From positions 2,728,001-2,792,000 of the forward strand of contig NZ_AP027041.1 in NCBI RefSeq assembly GCF_027924565.1: a stretch of DNA of 64,000 bases, written 5' to 3'. This DNA comes from Lysobacter auxotrophicus (GTDB lineage: Bacteria > Pseudomonadota > Gammaproteobacteria > Xanthomonadales > Xanthomonadaceae). Each line of letters starts with the position of its first letter. Positions within the stretch are counted from its first letter, which is position 1. The notes under the pieces were generated by a model, which saw nothing but the letters and a program-made list of their open reading frames with translations, did not search any database and was not told where the DNA came from. Shown here one piece after another: positions 9,284-18,940 of the stretch. Position numbers and translations under genes: made by a program.

Positions 9284-11368
9284 ATGATGGCTGGCCTCGA
9301 CGGTCTCCGCTTCCAGCACTGGCAGACCGAGCTTCGCCCCGACGGCGTCCTGCTGCTCTCCTTCGACAAGGCCGACACCCCGGTCAACACGTTCTCGCAG
9401 GACGTGCTGATCGAGCTGGACACGCTGATCGAACGCCTCGCCCTCGACCCGCCCAAGGGCGTGGTGCTGCGCTCGGCGAAGACCTCCGGCTTCATCGCCG
9501 GCGCCGACATCAGGGAATTCCAGGCCTTCGACGAGAAGGGCACGGTCGGCGACGCGATCCGCCGCGGCCAGCAGACCTTCCAGCGCCTGGCCGAACTCCC
9601 CTGCCCGACCGTCGCGGCGATCCACGGCTTCTGCATGGGCGGCGGCACCGAGATCTCGCTGGCGTGCCGTTACCGCGTCGCCAGCAACGATCCGTCCACG
9701 CGCATCGGCCTGCCGGAAGTGAAGCTCGGCATCTTCCCGGGCTGGGGCGGCAGCGTGCGCCTGCCGCGCCTGATCGGCGCACCGGCGGCGTTCGACATGA
9801 TGCTGACCGGGCGCACGCTTTCGGCGTCCGCCGCGCGCGCGAACGGCCTGGTCGACAAGGTCACCGATCCGTCCTCGCTGATCGAAGTGGCGGCGGCGTT
9901 CGCGCTGAAGGGCGCCGCGCAGCGGCCGTTCAAGCAGCGCCTGCTCGGCTGGGCGACCAACACCCTGCCCGCGCGCAAGCTGCTCGCGCCGATGCTCACC
10001 AAGCAGGTCGCCCGCAAGGCGCGCAAGGAGCATTACCCGGCGCCATACGCGCTGATCAACAGCTGGGCGAATGCCGGCGGCGGCATCCAGCAGCAGTTGT
10101 CGGCCGAGCGCAAGGCGGTGGTGAAGCTCGCCTCGACGCCCACCGCGCGCAACCTCATCCGCGTGTTCTTCCTGCAGGAACGCCTCAAGGGCCTGGGCGG
10201 GAAGGACCACGGCATCCGCCACGTGCACGTCGTTGGTGCGGGCGTGATGGGCGGCGACATCGCGGCGTGGTCGGCGTGCAAGGGCTTCAACGTCACGCTG
10301 CAGGATCGCGAGCAGCGCTTCATCGATGCCGCGCTGGTTCGCGCGCAGACGCTGTTCGAGAAGAAGGTGAAGGACGAAGCCAAGCGCATCACGGTGGCGC
10401 AGCGCCTGAAGGGCGATGTGTCGGGCGATGGCGTGGCCGATGCGGACCTGGTCATCGAGGCCATCATCGAGAACGCCGAAGCCAAGCGTGAGCTGTATGC
10501 GTCGCTGGAGCCGCGCATGAAGTTCGATGCACTGCTGACCACGAACACCTCGTCGATCCCGCTGACCGAACTGCGCGAGCACATCGCGCGGCCGGTGCAT
10601 TTCGCCGGGTTGCACTACTTCAACCCGGTCGCGCTGATGCCGCTGGTGGAAATCATCCACCACGACCGCGTCGCGCCGCAGACCGAGCAGCGCCTGGCCG
10701 CGTTCTGCAAGGCGATCGACAAGCTGCCGGTGCCGGTGGCGGGCACGCCGGGCTTCCTCGTCAACCGCGTGCTGTTCCCGTACATGCTCGAAGCGGCGAC
10801 CGCGTACGCCGACGGCATTCCCGGTGCGGCGATCGACAAGGCGGCGGTGAAGTTCGGCATGCCGATGGGCCCGATCGAGCTGATCGACACGGTGGGCCTG
10901 GACGTCGCGGCCGGCGTCGGCGCGGAACTCGCGCCGTTCCTCGGCCTGCCGATTCCGCCTTCCCTCTCCACGCCGCCGGAAGCCGGCAAGCGCGGCAAGA
11001 AGGACAACCAGGGCCTGTACAAATGGGAGAACGGCAAGGCGGTGAAGCCCGCGCTGCCGAAGGACTACCAGATCCCGTCGGACCTGGAAGACCGCCTGAT
11101 CATGCCGCTGATCAACGAAGCGGTGGCGTGCCTGCACGAAGGCGTGGTCGACGATGCGGAACTGCTCGACGCCGGCGTCATCTTCGGTACCGGCTTCGCG
11201 CCGTTCCGCGGCGGCCCGATCCAGTACGTGCGCGAAACCGGCGTGGACAACCTGCTGGCGCGCCTGGCGGTGCTGCAGCAGCGTTACGGGGACCGCTTCA
11301 AGCCGCGTCCGGGCTGGGACAACCCCGCGCTGCGCCCGGAGTCGGCGCCGGCCACGAAGGCCGCCTGA
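9284..11368 (+). CDS. fadJ: 3-hydroxyacyl-CoA dehydrogenase / enoyl-CoA hydratase (FadJ/FadB family)
   Basis: Bifunctional beta-oxidation enzyme. The 694-residue product has an N-terminal crotonase domain (oxyanion-hole region SGFIAGADIREF near residues 68-79; HGFCMGGGTEISLACRYRV near 115-133) and a C-terminal NAD-binding 3-hydroxyacyl-CoA dehydrogenase domain (VVGAGVMGGDIA near 317-328; HYFNPVALMPLVEII). It stands alone on the plus strand with no adjacent thiolase, so its partner must be elsewhere. ATG at 9284 and 9287 are adjacent; the ribosome-binding site is weak. The FadJ versus FadB assignment is by similarity only. Confidence 0.9.
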   Translation: MMAGLDGLRFQHWQTELRPDGVLLLSFDKADTPVNTFSQDVLIELDTLIERLALDPPKGVVLRSAKTSGFIAGADIREFQAFDEKGTVGDAIRRGQQTFQRLAELPCPTVAAIHGFCMGGGTEISLACRYRVASNDPSTRIGLPEVKLGIFPGWGGSVRLPRLIGAPAAFDMMLTGRTLSASAARANGLVDKVTDPSSLIEVAAAFALKGAAQRPFKQRLLGWATNTLPARKLLAPMLTKQVARKARKEHYPAPYALINSWANAGGGIQQQLSAERKAVVKLASTPTARNLIRVFFLQERLKGLGGKDHGIRHVHVVGAGVMGGDIAAWSACKGFNVTLQDREQRFIDAALVRAQTLFEKKVKDEAKRITVAQRLKGDVSGDGVADADLVIEAIIENAEAKRELYASLEPRMKFDALLTTNTSSIPLTELREHIARPVHFAGLHYFNPVALMPLVEIIHHDRVAPQTEQRLAAFCKAIDKLPVPVAGTPGFLVNRVLFPYMLEAATAYADGIPGAAIDKAAVKFGMPMGPIELIDTVGLDVAAGVGAELAPFLGLPIPPSLSTPPEAGKRGKKDNQGLYKWENGKAVKPALPKDYQIPSDLEDRLIMPLINEAVACLHEGVVDDAELLDAGVIFGTGFAPFRGGPIQYVRETGVDNLLARLAVLQQRYGDRFKPRPGWDNPALRPESAPATKAA

Positions 11369-11404
11369 TCCAACCCCTGCGCCCTTCGCGGGCGTTTGGC
11401 GATG

Positions 11405-11734
11405 TCAGTGCCGCGTCAGGTGACGCGGCACTTTCGTTTTCAGCAGTCGCACCAGCGCTTCGTCCATGTAGTCGAAGTCGTCGGGGATATCCAGGCAGAC
11501 CACGCGTGCATGGCCGATGTGCGCCCTGTAGCGCGACGAGAGCTTCGAGCGGTGCGCGCGCTCCATGACGAAGACGATGTCGGCCCACGCCAGCAGCTCA
11601 GGCGTGACGGGATTCTCGGCGTCGTGGTTGAGGCCGGCCGACGAGGTTTCGATCCCTGGCCAGTCGGCGAAGACCTGTTCGGCCGTCGGGCTGCGCAGCC
11701 GGTTCTGGCTGCAGACGAACAGGACGCGCTTCAC
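11405..11734 (-). CDS. Low-molecular-weight protein tyrosine phosphatase-like protein
   Basis: A 109-residue protein with a phosphatase P-loop at the extreme N-terminus: VLFVCSQNRLRSPTAEQVF gives the C-x5-R-S catalytic motif, and DIPDDFDYMDEAL supplies acidic residues where the general acid is expected. It is shorter than typical low-molecular-weight phosphatases (about 150). The best start is the GTG at 11734, because no ATG lies close upstream and this begins just before the first beta strand. It starts 2 bases after pilZ and is the last gene of the pabB-to-pilZ chain. Its substrate is unknown. Confidence 0.75.
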   Translation of the reverse strand: MKRVLFVCSQNRLRSPTAEQVFADWPGIETSSAGLNHDAENPVTPELLAWADIVFVMERAHRSKLSSRYRAHIGHARVVCLDIPDDFDYMDEALVRLLKTKVPRHLTRH

Positions 11735-11736
11735 GC

Positions 11737-12102
11737 CTACATCGTGTGCGTGGGGCGCTCGGCGGCGAGCGTGCCGGCGAGCAGCGCTTCGATCTTGCCC
11801 TTCACGGTTTCGCCTTCCGCGCTGTCGGCGAACTGCACGCCGATGCCCGCCGGGCGATTGCCCTGCGCGCCGACCGGCGTCACCCACACGACCTTGCCGG
11901 CCACCGGCAGGCGCTCGTTGGATTCGGGCAACGTCAGCAGCAGGAAGACCTCGTCGCCGAGGAAATAGCGCTTGGGCGTGGGCACGAAGATCCCGCCGCT
12001 CTTCAGGAACGGCATGTAGGCGCTATAGAGCTGCGCCTTGTCCTTGATCGCACACGACAGGATGCCCTGGCGCGCGCCGCCCGCTGCGTTCATACCGCTC
12101 AT
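11737..12102 (-). CDS. pilZ: Type IV pilus protein PilZ
   Basis: PilZ-domain protein of 121 residues. In Xanthomonas the PilZ encoded next to holB is known to bridge the pilus ATPase PilB and the c-di-GMP receptor FimX. The core MPFLKSGGIFVPTPKRYFLG and GKVVWVTPVG can be seen, but the c-di-GMP-binding RxxxR motif is absent before the barrel, as in canonical PilZ proteins that do not bind the nucleotide. Its start overlaps the holB stop by four bases (ATGA). An alternative in-frame ATG lies three codons downstream. Confidence 0.88.
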   Translation of the reverse strand: MSGMNAAGGARQGILSCAIKDKAQLYSAYMPFLKSGGIFVPTPKRYFLGDEVFLLLTLPESNERLPVAGKVVWVTPVGAQGNRPAGIGVQFADSAEGETVKGKIEALLAGTLAAERPTHTM

Positions 12103-13079
12103 CTTCTACTTCCCCCAGACGCCTGGGCGCCGTTCGCGCCACGCCAGGCCAGCAACAGTTCGGTGACCGCGAGATCGGCCCGCACGGTGGTGCGCAGCAG
12201 ATCCCGGGTCCGGTTCGCCTGATCGAACCACGCGGCCAGACTGCGCGTTCGCATCGGGTCGGTCAAGCCGGAAGCCTCGGCCAGCGCGAGGTCCGCCGCG
12301 TGCCGCAGCCGGAGCGCGGCCTGTTCATCTGCGACCCATCGCTGCGCGATCTCGACCGCACCCGCATCGCCGCGACCGAGTTTCGCCAGGTCGGCGGCCA
12401 CGTCGCGACGCAGCTTGAGGCCATCGTTTTCCAGCCACTCCTGCGCCAGGCCGGGATGCCCGCGCGCGGCGTCGAGCGCCTCGCGCGTGACGGCGTCGGT
12501 GTGGCCGTTCGCACGCAGCCAGGCCAGCGCTTCGTCGAGCGGCGGCAGCCGGAATTCGTAGCGTTGGCAGCGGCTGCGGATCGTCGCGGACAGCCGCGCC
12601 GGATGCGCGCTCACCAGCCACAGGTAGCGCCCGGGCACGGGCTCTTCCAGCGTCTTGAGCAATGCGTTGCCGGCGGCGTTGTTGATCGCCTCGGCCGGAT
12701 CGAGGATCGCCACCTGCGCGCCGCCGTACTGCGGCGTGAGCGAAAGCTGCTCGGACAATTCGCGGATCTGCTCGATCACGATCTCCGTGCGCAGCCGCGT
12801 GCCTTCCTTGTTCGGGACGAAGGAGACGACGTGGTAGTCCGGATGCGTGCCGGCGTCGATGAGATGGCAGCCGCGGCACGCGCCGCAGGGTTCGCCGCCG
12901 GCCGCGGGCTGCTGGCACAGCACGCGCCGCGCCAGACGCTCCGCGACCGCGCGCTTGCCCAGTTTCGCCGGTCCGCAGAACAGCAATCCGTGCGCGAGCC
13001 GACCCGCATCGAGTGCCGCGACGGCCTGGTCGTACACGCGCTGCTGCCACGGTGCGAAATTCGCGACGTGGGTGCTCAT
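12099..13079 (-). CDS. holB: DNA polymerase III subunit delta prime
   Basis: Clamp-loader subunit delta prime. The 326-residue product starts MSTHVANFAPWQQRVYDQ at 13079, overlapping the tmk stop by four bases. It has a degenerate P-loop (CGPAKLGKRAVAERLA), a four-cysteine zinc module (CQQPAAGGEPCGACRGC) and LKTLEEPVPGRYLWLVSAHP, the sensor I region. The open frame continues far upstream, but only as an alternate reading of tmk. Confidence 0.94.
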   Translation of the reverse strand: MSTHVANFAPWQQRVYDQAVAALDAGRLAHGLLFCGPAKLGKRAVAERLARRVLCQQPAAGGEPCGACRGCHLIDAGTHPDYHVVSFVPNKEGTRLRTEIVIEQIRELSEQLSLTPQYGGAQVAILDPAEAINNAAGNALLKTLEEPVPGRYLWLVSAHPARLSATIRSRCQRYEFRLPPLDEALAWLRANGHTDAVTREALDAARGHPGLAQEWLENDGLKLRRDVAADLAKLGRGDAGAVEIAQRWVADEQAALRLRHAADLALAEASGLTDPMRTRSLAAWFDQANRTRDLLRTTVRADLAVTELLLAWRGANGAQASGGSRR

Positions 13080-13714
13080 GCGTGCCCTCCGATCCAGTCG
13101 CGCAGGTGCGCGACCGCCTGTGCCGCGACGGCGTCGGCCGGTTGCGACGCATCGATCACGCGGAACCGCGCGGCATCGCCCTTCGCACGCGCGAGGTAGC
13201 CGTCGCGCACGCGTTCGAAGAAGTCCTCGCGTTCGGCTTCGATGCGGTCGGCGGCGCCACGACCGCGTGCGCGCTGCAGGCCGATGGCGACGGGCACGTC
13301 GAGCAGCAGCGTCATGCCCGGCGCGATGCCGACGACGCGACGTTCGAGTTCGCCGATGAAGTCCAGATCGCCGCCGCGCGCCGCACCCTGGTAGGCGTAG
13401 CTGGCGTCGGTGAAGCGGTCGCTGATCACCCACGCGCCGCGCTCCAGCGCCGGCACGATCGTCTCGCGCACGTGCTGCGCACGCGCGGCGAACACCAGCA
13501 GCAGCTCGGCCTCGGTGGTCGGCGGTTCGTGGTGCGTGTCGAGCAGCAGGCCGCGGATCTGTTCGGCAAGCGGCGTGCCGCCCGGTTCGCGCGTGACTAC
13601 GAGATCGCGCCCCTCGTTCGCCAGCACTTCGCGCAGCGCGGCGAGCACCGTCGACTTGCCGGCGCCTTCGCTGCCTTCCAGTGTGATGAACCGCGGGTAC
13701 GAACGCAGGGTCAT
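13076..13714 (-). CDS. tmk: Thymidylate kinase
   Basis: Phosphorylates dTMP to dTDP for DNA synthesis. The 212-residue product has the P-loop EGSEGAGKST (residues 13-22), the TREPGGTPLAEQIRGLLLD motif and a DRF motif (VISDRFTDASYAYQG). The ATG at 13714 overlaps the mltG stop by four bases, and its own stop overlaps holB. The mltG-tmk-holB order matches E. coli (yceG-tmk-holB). Confidence 0.96.
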   Translation of the reverse strand: MTLRSYPRFITLEGSEGAGKSTVLAALREVLANEGRDLVVTREPGGTPLAEQIRGLLLDTHHEPPTTEAELLLVFAARAQHVRETIVPALERGAWVISDRFTDASYAYQGAARGGDLDFIGELERRVVGIAPGMTLLLDVPVAIGLQRARGRGAADRIEAEREDFFERVRDGYLARAKGDAARFRVIDASQPADAVAAQAVAHLRDWIGGHA

Positions 13715-14790
13715 TGCCGTTCCTGCGTCCTGGAGCCGGCGGCTTCGGCCGCGCGCGCCTGGCGGTATTTCTGCAGGTAGCGCTGCACGTTGGCCTCGTG
13801 CTCGGCCAGTGTGCGCGCGAACAGGTGACGCCCGCTGCCATCGCCGACGGCGACGAAGTACAGCTCCTCGCCGCGCTGCGGACGCGCGACGGCCTGCAGC
13901 GCGTCGGCGCCGGGCATGGCGATCGGCGTCGGCGGCAGGCCCGCACGCGTGTAGGTGTTGTACGGCGTGTCCGTGGTGAGGTCGACCTTGCGGATGTTGC
14001 CGGCGTAGTTCGTGCCGAGGCCGTAGATGACCGTCGGATCGGTCTGCAGGCGCATGCCGATCTGCAGCCGGCGTTCGAACAGGCCGGCGATGCGCGGACG
14101 CTCCTGCGCGATACCGGTTTCCTTCTCGACGATGGAGGCGAGCACCAGCATTTCGTCCGGCGTCTTCAGCACGCTGTCCGGGACGCGGCGTTCCCACGCG
14201 GCGGCCAGCGCCTTGTCCATCGCCTCGTGCGCGCGCCTGAGCACGTCCAGGTCGCTGTCGCCGCGGGTGAACAGATAGGTTTCCGGCAGGAAGCGGCCTT
14301 CCGGGTGCTGGCCCGGGTGGCCCAGTGCCTTCATCAGCGCGGCGTCGTCGAGCGCGGCGGTTTCCTGACCAAGCTCCTTCGCCCGCGCCAGCGCCGCACG
14401 CAGTTCGCGGATGTTCCAGCCTTCGACGATGGTGAAGCGGCGACGCACGACCTTGCCGTCGCGCATGGCGGTCAGCAAATCGCGCGGCGAGGTGCCGGGC
14501 TCGAGTGCGTATTCGCCGACCTGCAGCTTGCCGGCGGCGCCAAGCTGCCGCGCCAGCGCGCGCCATTCGACCAGATCGCCCTGGTGCACGCCGGCCTCGC
14601 GCAGCTTGCGCACGATCGCGGGAAGCGAATCGCCGCGTTCGACGACCAGGCTCTCGCCGGCCTCCACGCCCGCCAGCGGGGCGTCGGCGAAGCTCGTATA
14701 TCGCTGCCAAAGGTAAGCGCCGACGCCGGCGGCGATCAACAGCAACACGAACAAGAAGCCGCCCAGGCGGCGTCCAGATTTGCGACTCAC
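13711..14790 (-). CDS. mltG: Endolytic murein transglycosylase MltG
   Basis: Inner-membrane lytic transglycosylase that ends growing glycan strands. The likely start is the GTG at 14790 (overlapping the pabC stop as GTGA), giving 359 residues. A membrane anchor (GGFLFVLLLIAAGVGAYLW, residues 9-27) is followed by the YceG domain with LASIVEKETGIAQERPRI carrying the catalytic glutamate, and DPTVIYGLGTN. The C-terminal tail is basic. Confidence 0.94.
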   Translation of the reverse strand: MSRKSGRRLGGFLFVLLLIAAGVGAYLWQRYTSFADAPLAGVEAGESLVVERGDSLPAIVRKLREAGVHQGDLVEWRALARQLGAAGKLQVGEYALEPGTSPRDLLTAMRDGKVVRRRFTIVEGWNIRELRAALARAKELGQETAALDDAALMKALGHPGQHPEGRFLPETYLFTRGDSDLDVLRRAHEAMDKALAAAWERRVPDSVLKTPDEMLVLASIVEKETGIAQERPRIAGLFERRLQIGMRLQTDPTVIYGLGTNYAGNIRKVDLTTDTPYNTYTRAGLPPTPIAMPGADALQAVARPQRGEELYFVAVGDGSGRHLFARTLAEHEANVQRYLQKYRQARAAEAAGSRTQERQ

Positions 14791-15602
14791 GCAACCTCCG
14801 TGGCGAATGCGGGATGCTCGGCGGCCAGGCGGCGGCGAAGTTGCGCCACCTGCGGGTGCGGTCGCCATGAGCGAGCGCCGAGCCGCGCCACGGGCAGGAT
14901 ACCGCGGGCGGCATTGCACAGGAAAACCGCGTCCGCCGCTTCGACTTCGGTCACAGCCAGGCGCGCTTCCCGCGCTCCGAGCGCGCCCATCGCCCATTCC
15001 CGGCAGACGCCGGCGATGCCGCAGCGGTCCACGCGCGGGGTCGTCCACCGGTCGTCGTATAGGACGAACAGGTTGGCCGAGGTGGCGCTGACGACGTCGC
15101 CCTCCGTGCTGCGCATCAGGCCCTCGTGCGTTTCCGGATCGCGCCATTCGGCACGCGCCAGGACCTGTTCGAGGCGGTTGCAGTGCTTGAGCCCGGCCAG
15201 CGCCGGCTGCAGCGCGAGGCGCGTGTCGCACCAGCGCAGCGTCAGTCCCCCGGCCGGCGCGACGACCGGCGCATCGTGCAGCGAGAGGATCCAGTGTGGC
15301 GTCGGCGATGCCGGCGGCGCGTAGCCGCGACCGCCCGGACCGCGCGTCACGACGAGTTTGAGCACGCCGTTGGCGTCGTCGAGCAGGCTCGCGACTTCGC
15401 GTCGGACGCACGCCTGATCGGGAAGGTCGAACGCGAGCGCCCGCGCGCCGCGCTCCAGCCGGCGCCAATGCGCGGGCCACCAGTGCACGTCGCCTTCGTG
15501 CGCCCGCATCGTTTCGAACAGGCCGTCGCCGTAAGCCAGACCGCGATCATGGTCGGGCGTGTTCGCCACGGCAGTATCGCCGACGAAATGGCGCACGCTC
15601 AC
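14787..15602 (-). CDS. pabC: Aminodeoxychorismate lyase
   Basis: PLP-dependent fold-IV enzyme converting 4-amino-4-deoxychorismate to 4-aminobenzoate and pyruvate for folate synthesis. The likely start is GTG at 15602, overlapping the pabB stop (GTGA), giving 271 residues; a second GTG lies two codons on. DRGLAYGDGLFETMRAHEG marks the N-terminus, and LKHCNRLEQVLARAEW contains the expected PLP lysine. Its position directly after pabB supports the PABA role over a branched-chain aminotransferase. Confidence 0.9.
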   Translation of the reverse strand: MSVRHFVGDTAVANTPDHDRGLAYGDGLFETMRAHEGDVHWWPAHWRRLERGARALAFDLPDQACVRREVASLLDDANGVLKLVVTRGPGGRGYAPPASPTPHWILSLHDAPVVAPAGGLTLRWCDTRLALQPALAGLKHCNRLEQVLARAEWRDPETHEGLMRSTEGDVVSATSANLFVLYDDRWTTPRVDRCGIAGVCREWAMGALGAREARLAVTEVEAADAVFLCNAARGILPVARLGARSWRPHPQVAQLRRRLAAEHPAFATEVA

Positions 15603-16966
15603 CCGCCTACTCCCAGCGCGCGCAGCATGCCGCGCGCCTTGGCGCGGGTTTCGTCGAGTTCCTTGCGCGGATCGGAGTCGGCGACGATGCCCGCGCCGGT
15701 GCGGAAGCGCAGGGTCGCGCCTTCCGGCGCAGCTTCGAGTTCGGCGCTGCGGATGAGGATGTTCAGGTCCATGTCGCCGTCGCGATTGAGCCAGCCCATG
15801 GCGCCGGTGTACGCGCCGCGGCCGACGCCTTCGAGCTCGGCGATGATCTGCATGCAGCGCACCTTCGGGCAGCCGGTGATGGTGCCGCCGGGAAACACCG
15901 CGCGGATCACCTGCCCCGGCGTCGCGTCGCCACGCAGGCGACCGCGCACGTTGCTGACGATGTGGTGCACGTGTGCATAGCTTTCGACCGTCATCAGCTC
16001 GTCGACTTCCACGCTGCCCGGCGTGCACACACGGCCAAGATCGTTGCGTTCCAGGTCGATGAGCATCACGTGTTCGGCGCGTTCCTTCGGATGGCCGACC
16101 AGTTCCTGGATGCGCGCCGCATCGTCGTCACCGGCGAATCGCGGACGCGTGCCGGCGATGGGCCGCGTCTCGACGACGTCGCCGCGCACGGACACCAGGC
16201 GTTCGGGGGACGCGCTGACCACCGCCCAGTCGTCGCCGGCGAACACGCCCGCGAACGGCGCCGGGTTGTTCTCACGTAGACGCTGGAACAGTTCGGCGGC
16301 TTCGACGTTCCGATCAAAACGGGCGCGCCACCCGCGCGACAGATTGGCCTGGAAGACATCGCCGGCTGCAAGGTAATCGAGCACGCGGCGCACGCCGTCG
16401 GTGAAACGCTCGGGTTCGTCTTCCTCGAGCGCGCGGGGCGCATCCCACTTCGGCAAGGGCGGCAGCGTGGCGAGTCGGGCGATGTCGTCGAGCACGCCGT
16501 CGCGCAGGGCTTCATATCCCGCTTCGACCACGAGCACGCACTCTCCGCTGGTGTGATCGCGCAGCACCGCGGCCGGACAACGCAACGCGAGCGCGACGGG
16601 CAGCCGGCCGTCCGCGCGCGGAAGCTGCAGGATCGGTTCGACCTGCGCCGCGGCCTCGTAGCCGAACAGCAACGCCCAGCCGCCGCGGAACGGCCAGCGC
16701 GGTTCGTCCCGCGGAACGCGTTCGGCCTGCCAGCGCGCGTCGAGGGCGGCGAAGAAGTCGCTGCCGATTCCGGCGCCGCGTTCGTCGCGCACGGTGGCGT
16801 CGGCGTCGAGACGAAGGCGATCGCCGCTCGCGACCAGCAACAGATCCCATCGGCCCTGCGCGGTGCCGTGCGCACTGGATTCGAGCAGCAGCGGGTAGCG
16901 CGCGGACGCCAGGCGCTGCAGCGCGAGGAGATCGAAGGAACCGGGCAGTGGATGGGTCAGGAGCAT
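15599..16966 (-). CDS. pabB: Aminodeoxychorismate synthase component I (PabB)
   Basis: Chorismate-binding enzyme that aminates chorismate with PabA. The 455-residue product contains the chorismate-binding motifs ASPERLVSV, ETRPIAGTRPRF, MLIDLERNDLGRV, GGTITGCPKVRCMQII and FRTGAGIVADSDP. Residue 271 is alanine in PIAGT, where E. coli PabB has the nucleophilic lysine of PIKGT; alanine is typical of anthranilate synthase. The pabC neighbour still favours PABA synthesis. It heads the overlapping chain to pilZ. No pabA is in the window. Confidence 0.85.
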   Translation of the reverse strand: MLLTHPLPGSFDLLALQRLASARYPLLLESSAHGTAQGRWDLLLVASGDRLRLDADATVRDERGAGIGSDFFAALDARWQAERVPRDEPRWPFRGGWALLFGYEAAAQVEPILQLPRADGRLPVALALRCPAAVLRDHTSGECVLVVEAGYEALRDGVLDDIARLATLPPLPKWDAPRALEEDEPERFTDGVRRVLDYLAAGDVFQANLSRGWRARFDRNVEAAELFQRLRENNPAPFAGVFAGDDWAVVSASPERLVSVRGDVVETRPIAGTRPRFAGDDDAARIQELVGHPKERAEHVMLIDLERNDLGRVCTPGSVEVDELMTVESYAHVHHIVSNVRGRLRGDATPGQVIRAVFPGGTITGCPKVRCMQIIAELEGVGRGAYTGAMGWLNRDGDMDLNILIRSAELEAAPEGATLRFRTGAGIVADSDPRKELDETRAKARGMLRALGVGG

Positions 16967-17056
16967 GGCGACATTGTCCGCTATCGGGGGCGGATTCGTG
17001 GGTTTGCGGCGGCTCGTGGAACTGGCTTGGTGATCGGGTCGCCGTGGCTCCTGCCT

Positions 17057-17192
17057 CGTCATCCCGGCGAAGGCCGGGACCCAGGCTGTCACGTCTTCTG
17101 GAGTAACCGCAGCTCTTCGGGGGTACGCACTGCGGGCGCGTTCGTGCTCCTGATAGGCGACGAGCCTGTGCCCCGGCTTTCGCGAAGATGAC
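17057..17192. repeat. Inverted pair of REP-like palindromes
   Basis: Two related 31-base elements face each other across a 74-base spacer. The left one (17057-17087) begins CGTCATCCCGGCGAAGGCCG; the right one (17162-17192) is the same element in reverse complement with several mismatches. The left copy folds into a 7-bp stem (TCCCGGC/GCCGGGA) with a GAAG loop. Copies occur elsewhere in this window, so this is a dispersed repeat. Together with the fabF terminator it accounts for most of the 327-base gene-free stretch from 16967 to 17293. Confidence 0.75.
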
Positions 17193-17242
17193 GGCCAGTG
17201 ACCGGCGGTCGGCGAATCTCCCTTCGCTGGAATCCGAAAACG

Positions 17243-17266
17243 AAAATCCCCGCCGAAGCGGGGATC
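17243..17266 (-). terminator. Rho-independent terminator of fabF
   Basis: ATCCCCGC / GCGGGGAT hairpin followed on the minus strand by TTTTCGTTTTC, about 30 bases after the fabF stop. It separates fabF from the pabB operon. Confidence 0.8.
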
Positions 17267-17293
17267 TTCATGACGCACTGAACGCGGTTCCGA

Positions 17294-18535
<1,242 letters not shown>

Positions 18536-18584
18536 GAAACACTCCGTCTGACACTACGCCGGCGTATAGACCGGCTGATAAGAC

Positions 18585-18609
18585 ACGGGGCCGCTATATG
18601 CGGCCCCGG
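18585..18609 (-). terminator. Hairpin between acpP and fabF (possible attenuator)
   Basis: A perfect 8-bp stem (GGGGCCGC/GCGGCCCC) with a 5-base AT loop lies between acpP and fabF. On the minus strand it is followed by GTGTCTTAT, a weak U-tract, so it may reduce rather than stop read-through into fabF. Confidence 0.5.
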
Positions 18610-18700
18610 TCTGATTTTCCTGACGTACCAGGCGCCGAAGCTCGGCGTTGGTTTTGCAGGCGTCGGCCCATTGGCCGGCGCCCGCCAAGCGAATGGCCGC

Positions 18701-18940
18701 TCAGCTCTTGACGTGAGCCTTCACGTAGTCGATCGCCTGCTGCACCGAGGTGATCTTCTCGGCCTCTTCGTCCGGGATCTCGCACTCGAACTCTTCTTCG
18801 AGCGCCATCACCAGCTCGACGGTGTCGAGCGAGTCCGCGCCGAGGTCGTCGACGAACGAAGCGTTGTTGGTGACTTCTTCTTCCTTAACGCCAAGCTGTT
18901 CGACCACGATCTTCTTGACGCGTTCTTCGATGCTGCTCAT
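18701..18940 (-). CDS. acpP: Acyl carrier protein
   Basis: The 79-residue acidic carrier of acyl chains in fatty-acid synthesis. The phosphopantetheine attachment serine is in [20 protein letters not shown], near residue 37. A GGAGTGAG ribosome-binding site precedes the ATG. It lies between fabG and fabF, and its length is typical of AcpP. Confidence 0.98.
   Translation of the reverse strand: MSSIEERVKKIVVEQLGVKEEEVTNNASFVDDLGADSLDTVELVMALEEEFECEIPDEEAEKITSVQQAIDYVKAHVKS

Noticed and set aside
9116-11137. A 673-codon minus-strand frame antisense to the fadJ-like gene
   Set aside because: Antisense shadow of a clear multidomain enzyme.
11737-12102. PilZ as a c-di-GMP receptor
   Set aside because: The RxxxR motif needed for binding is not present before the barrel; it fits the non-binding pilus-type PilZ.
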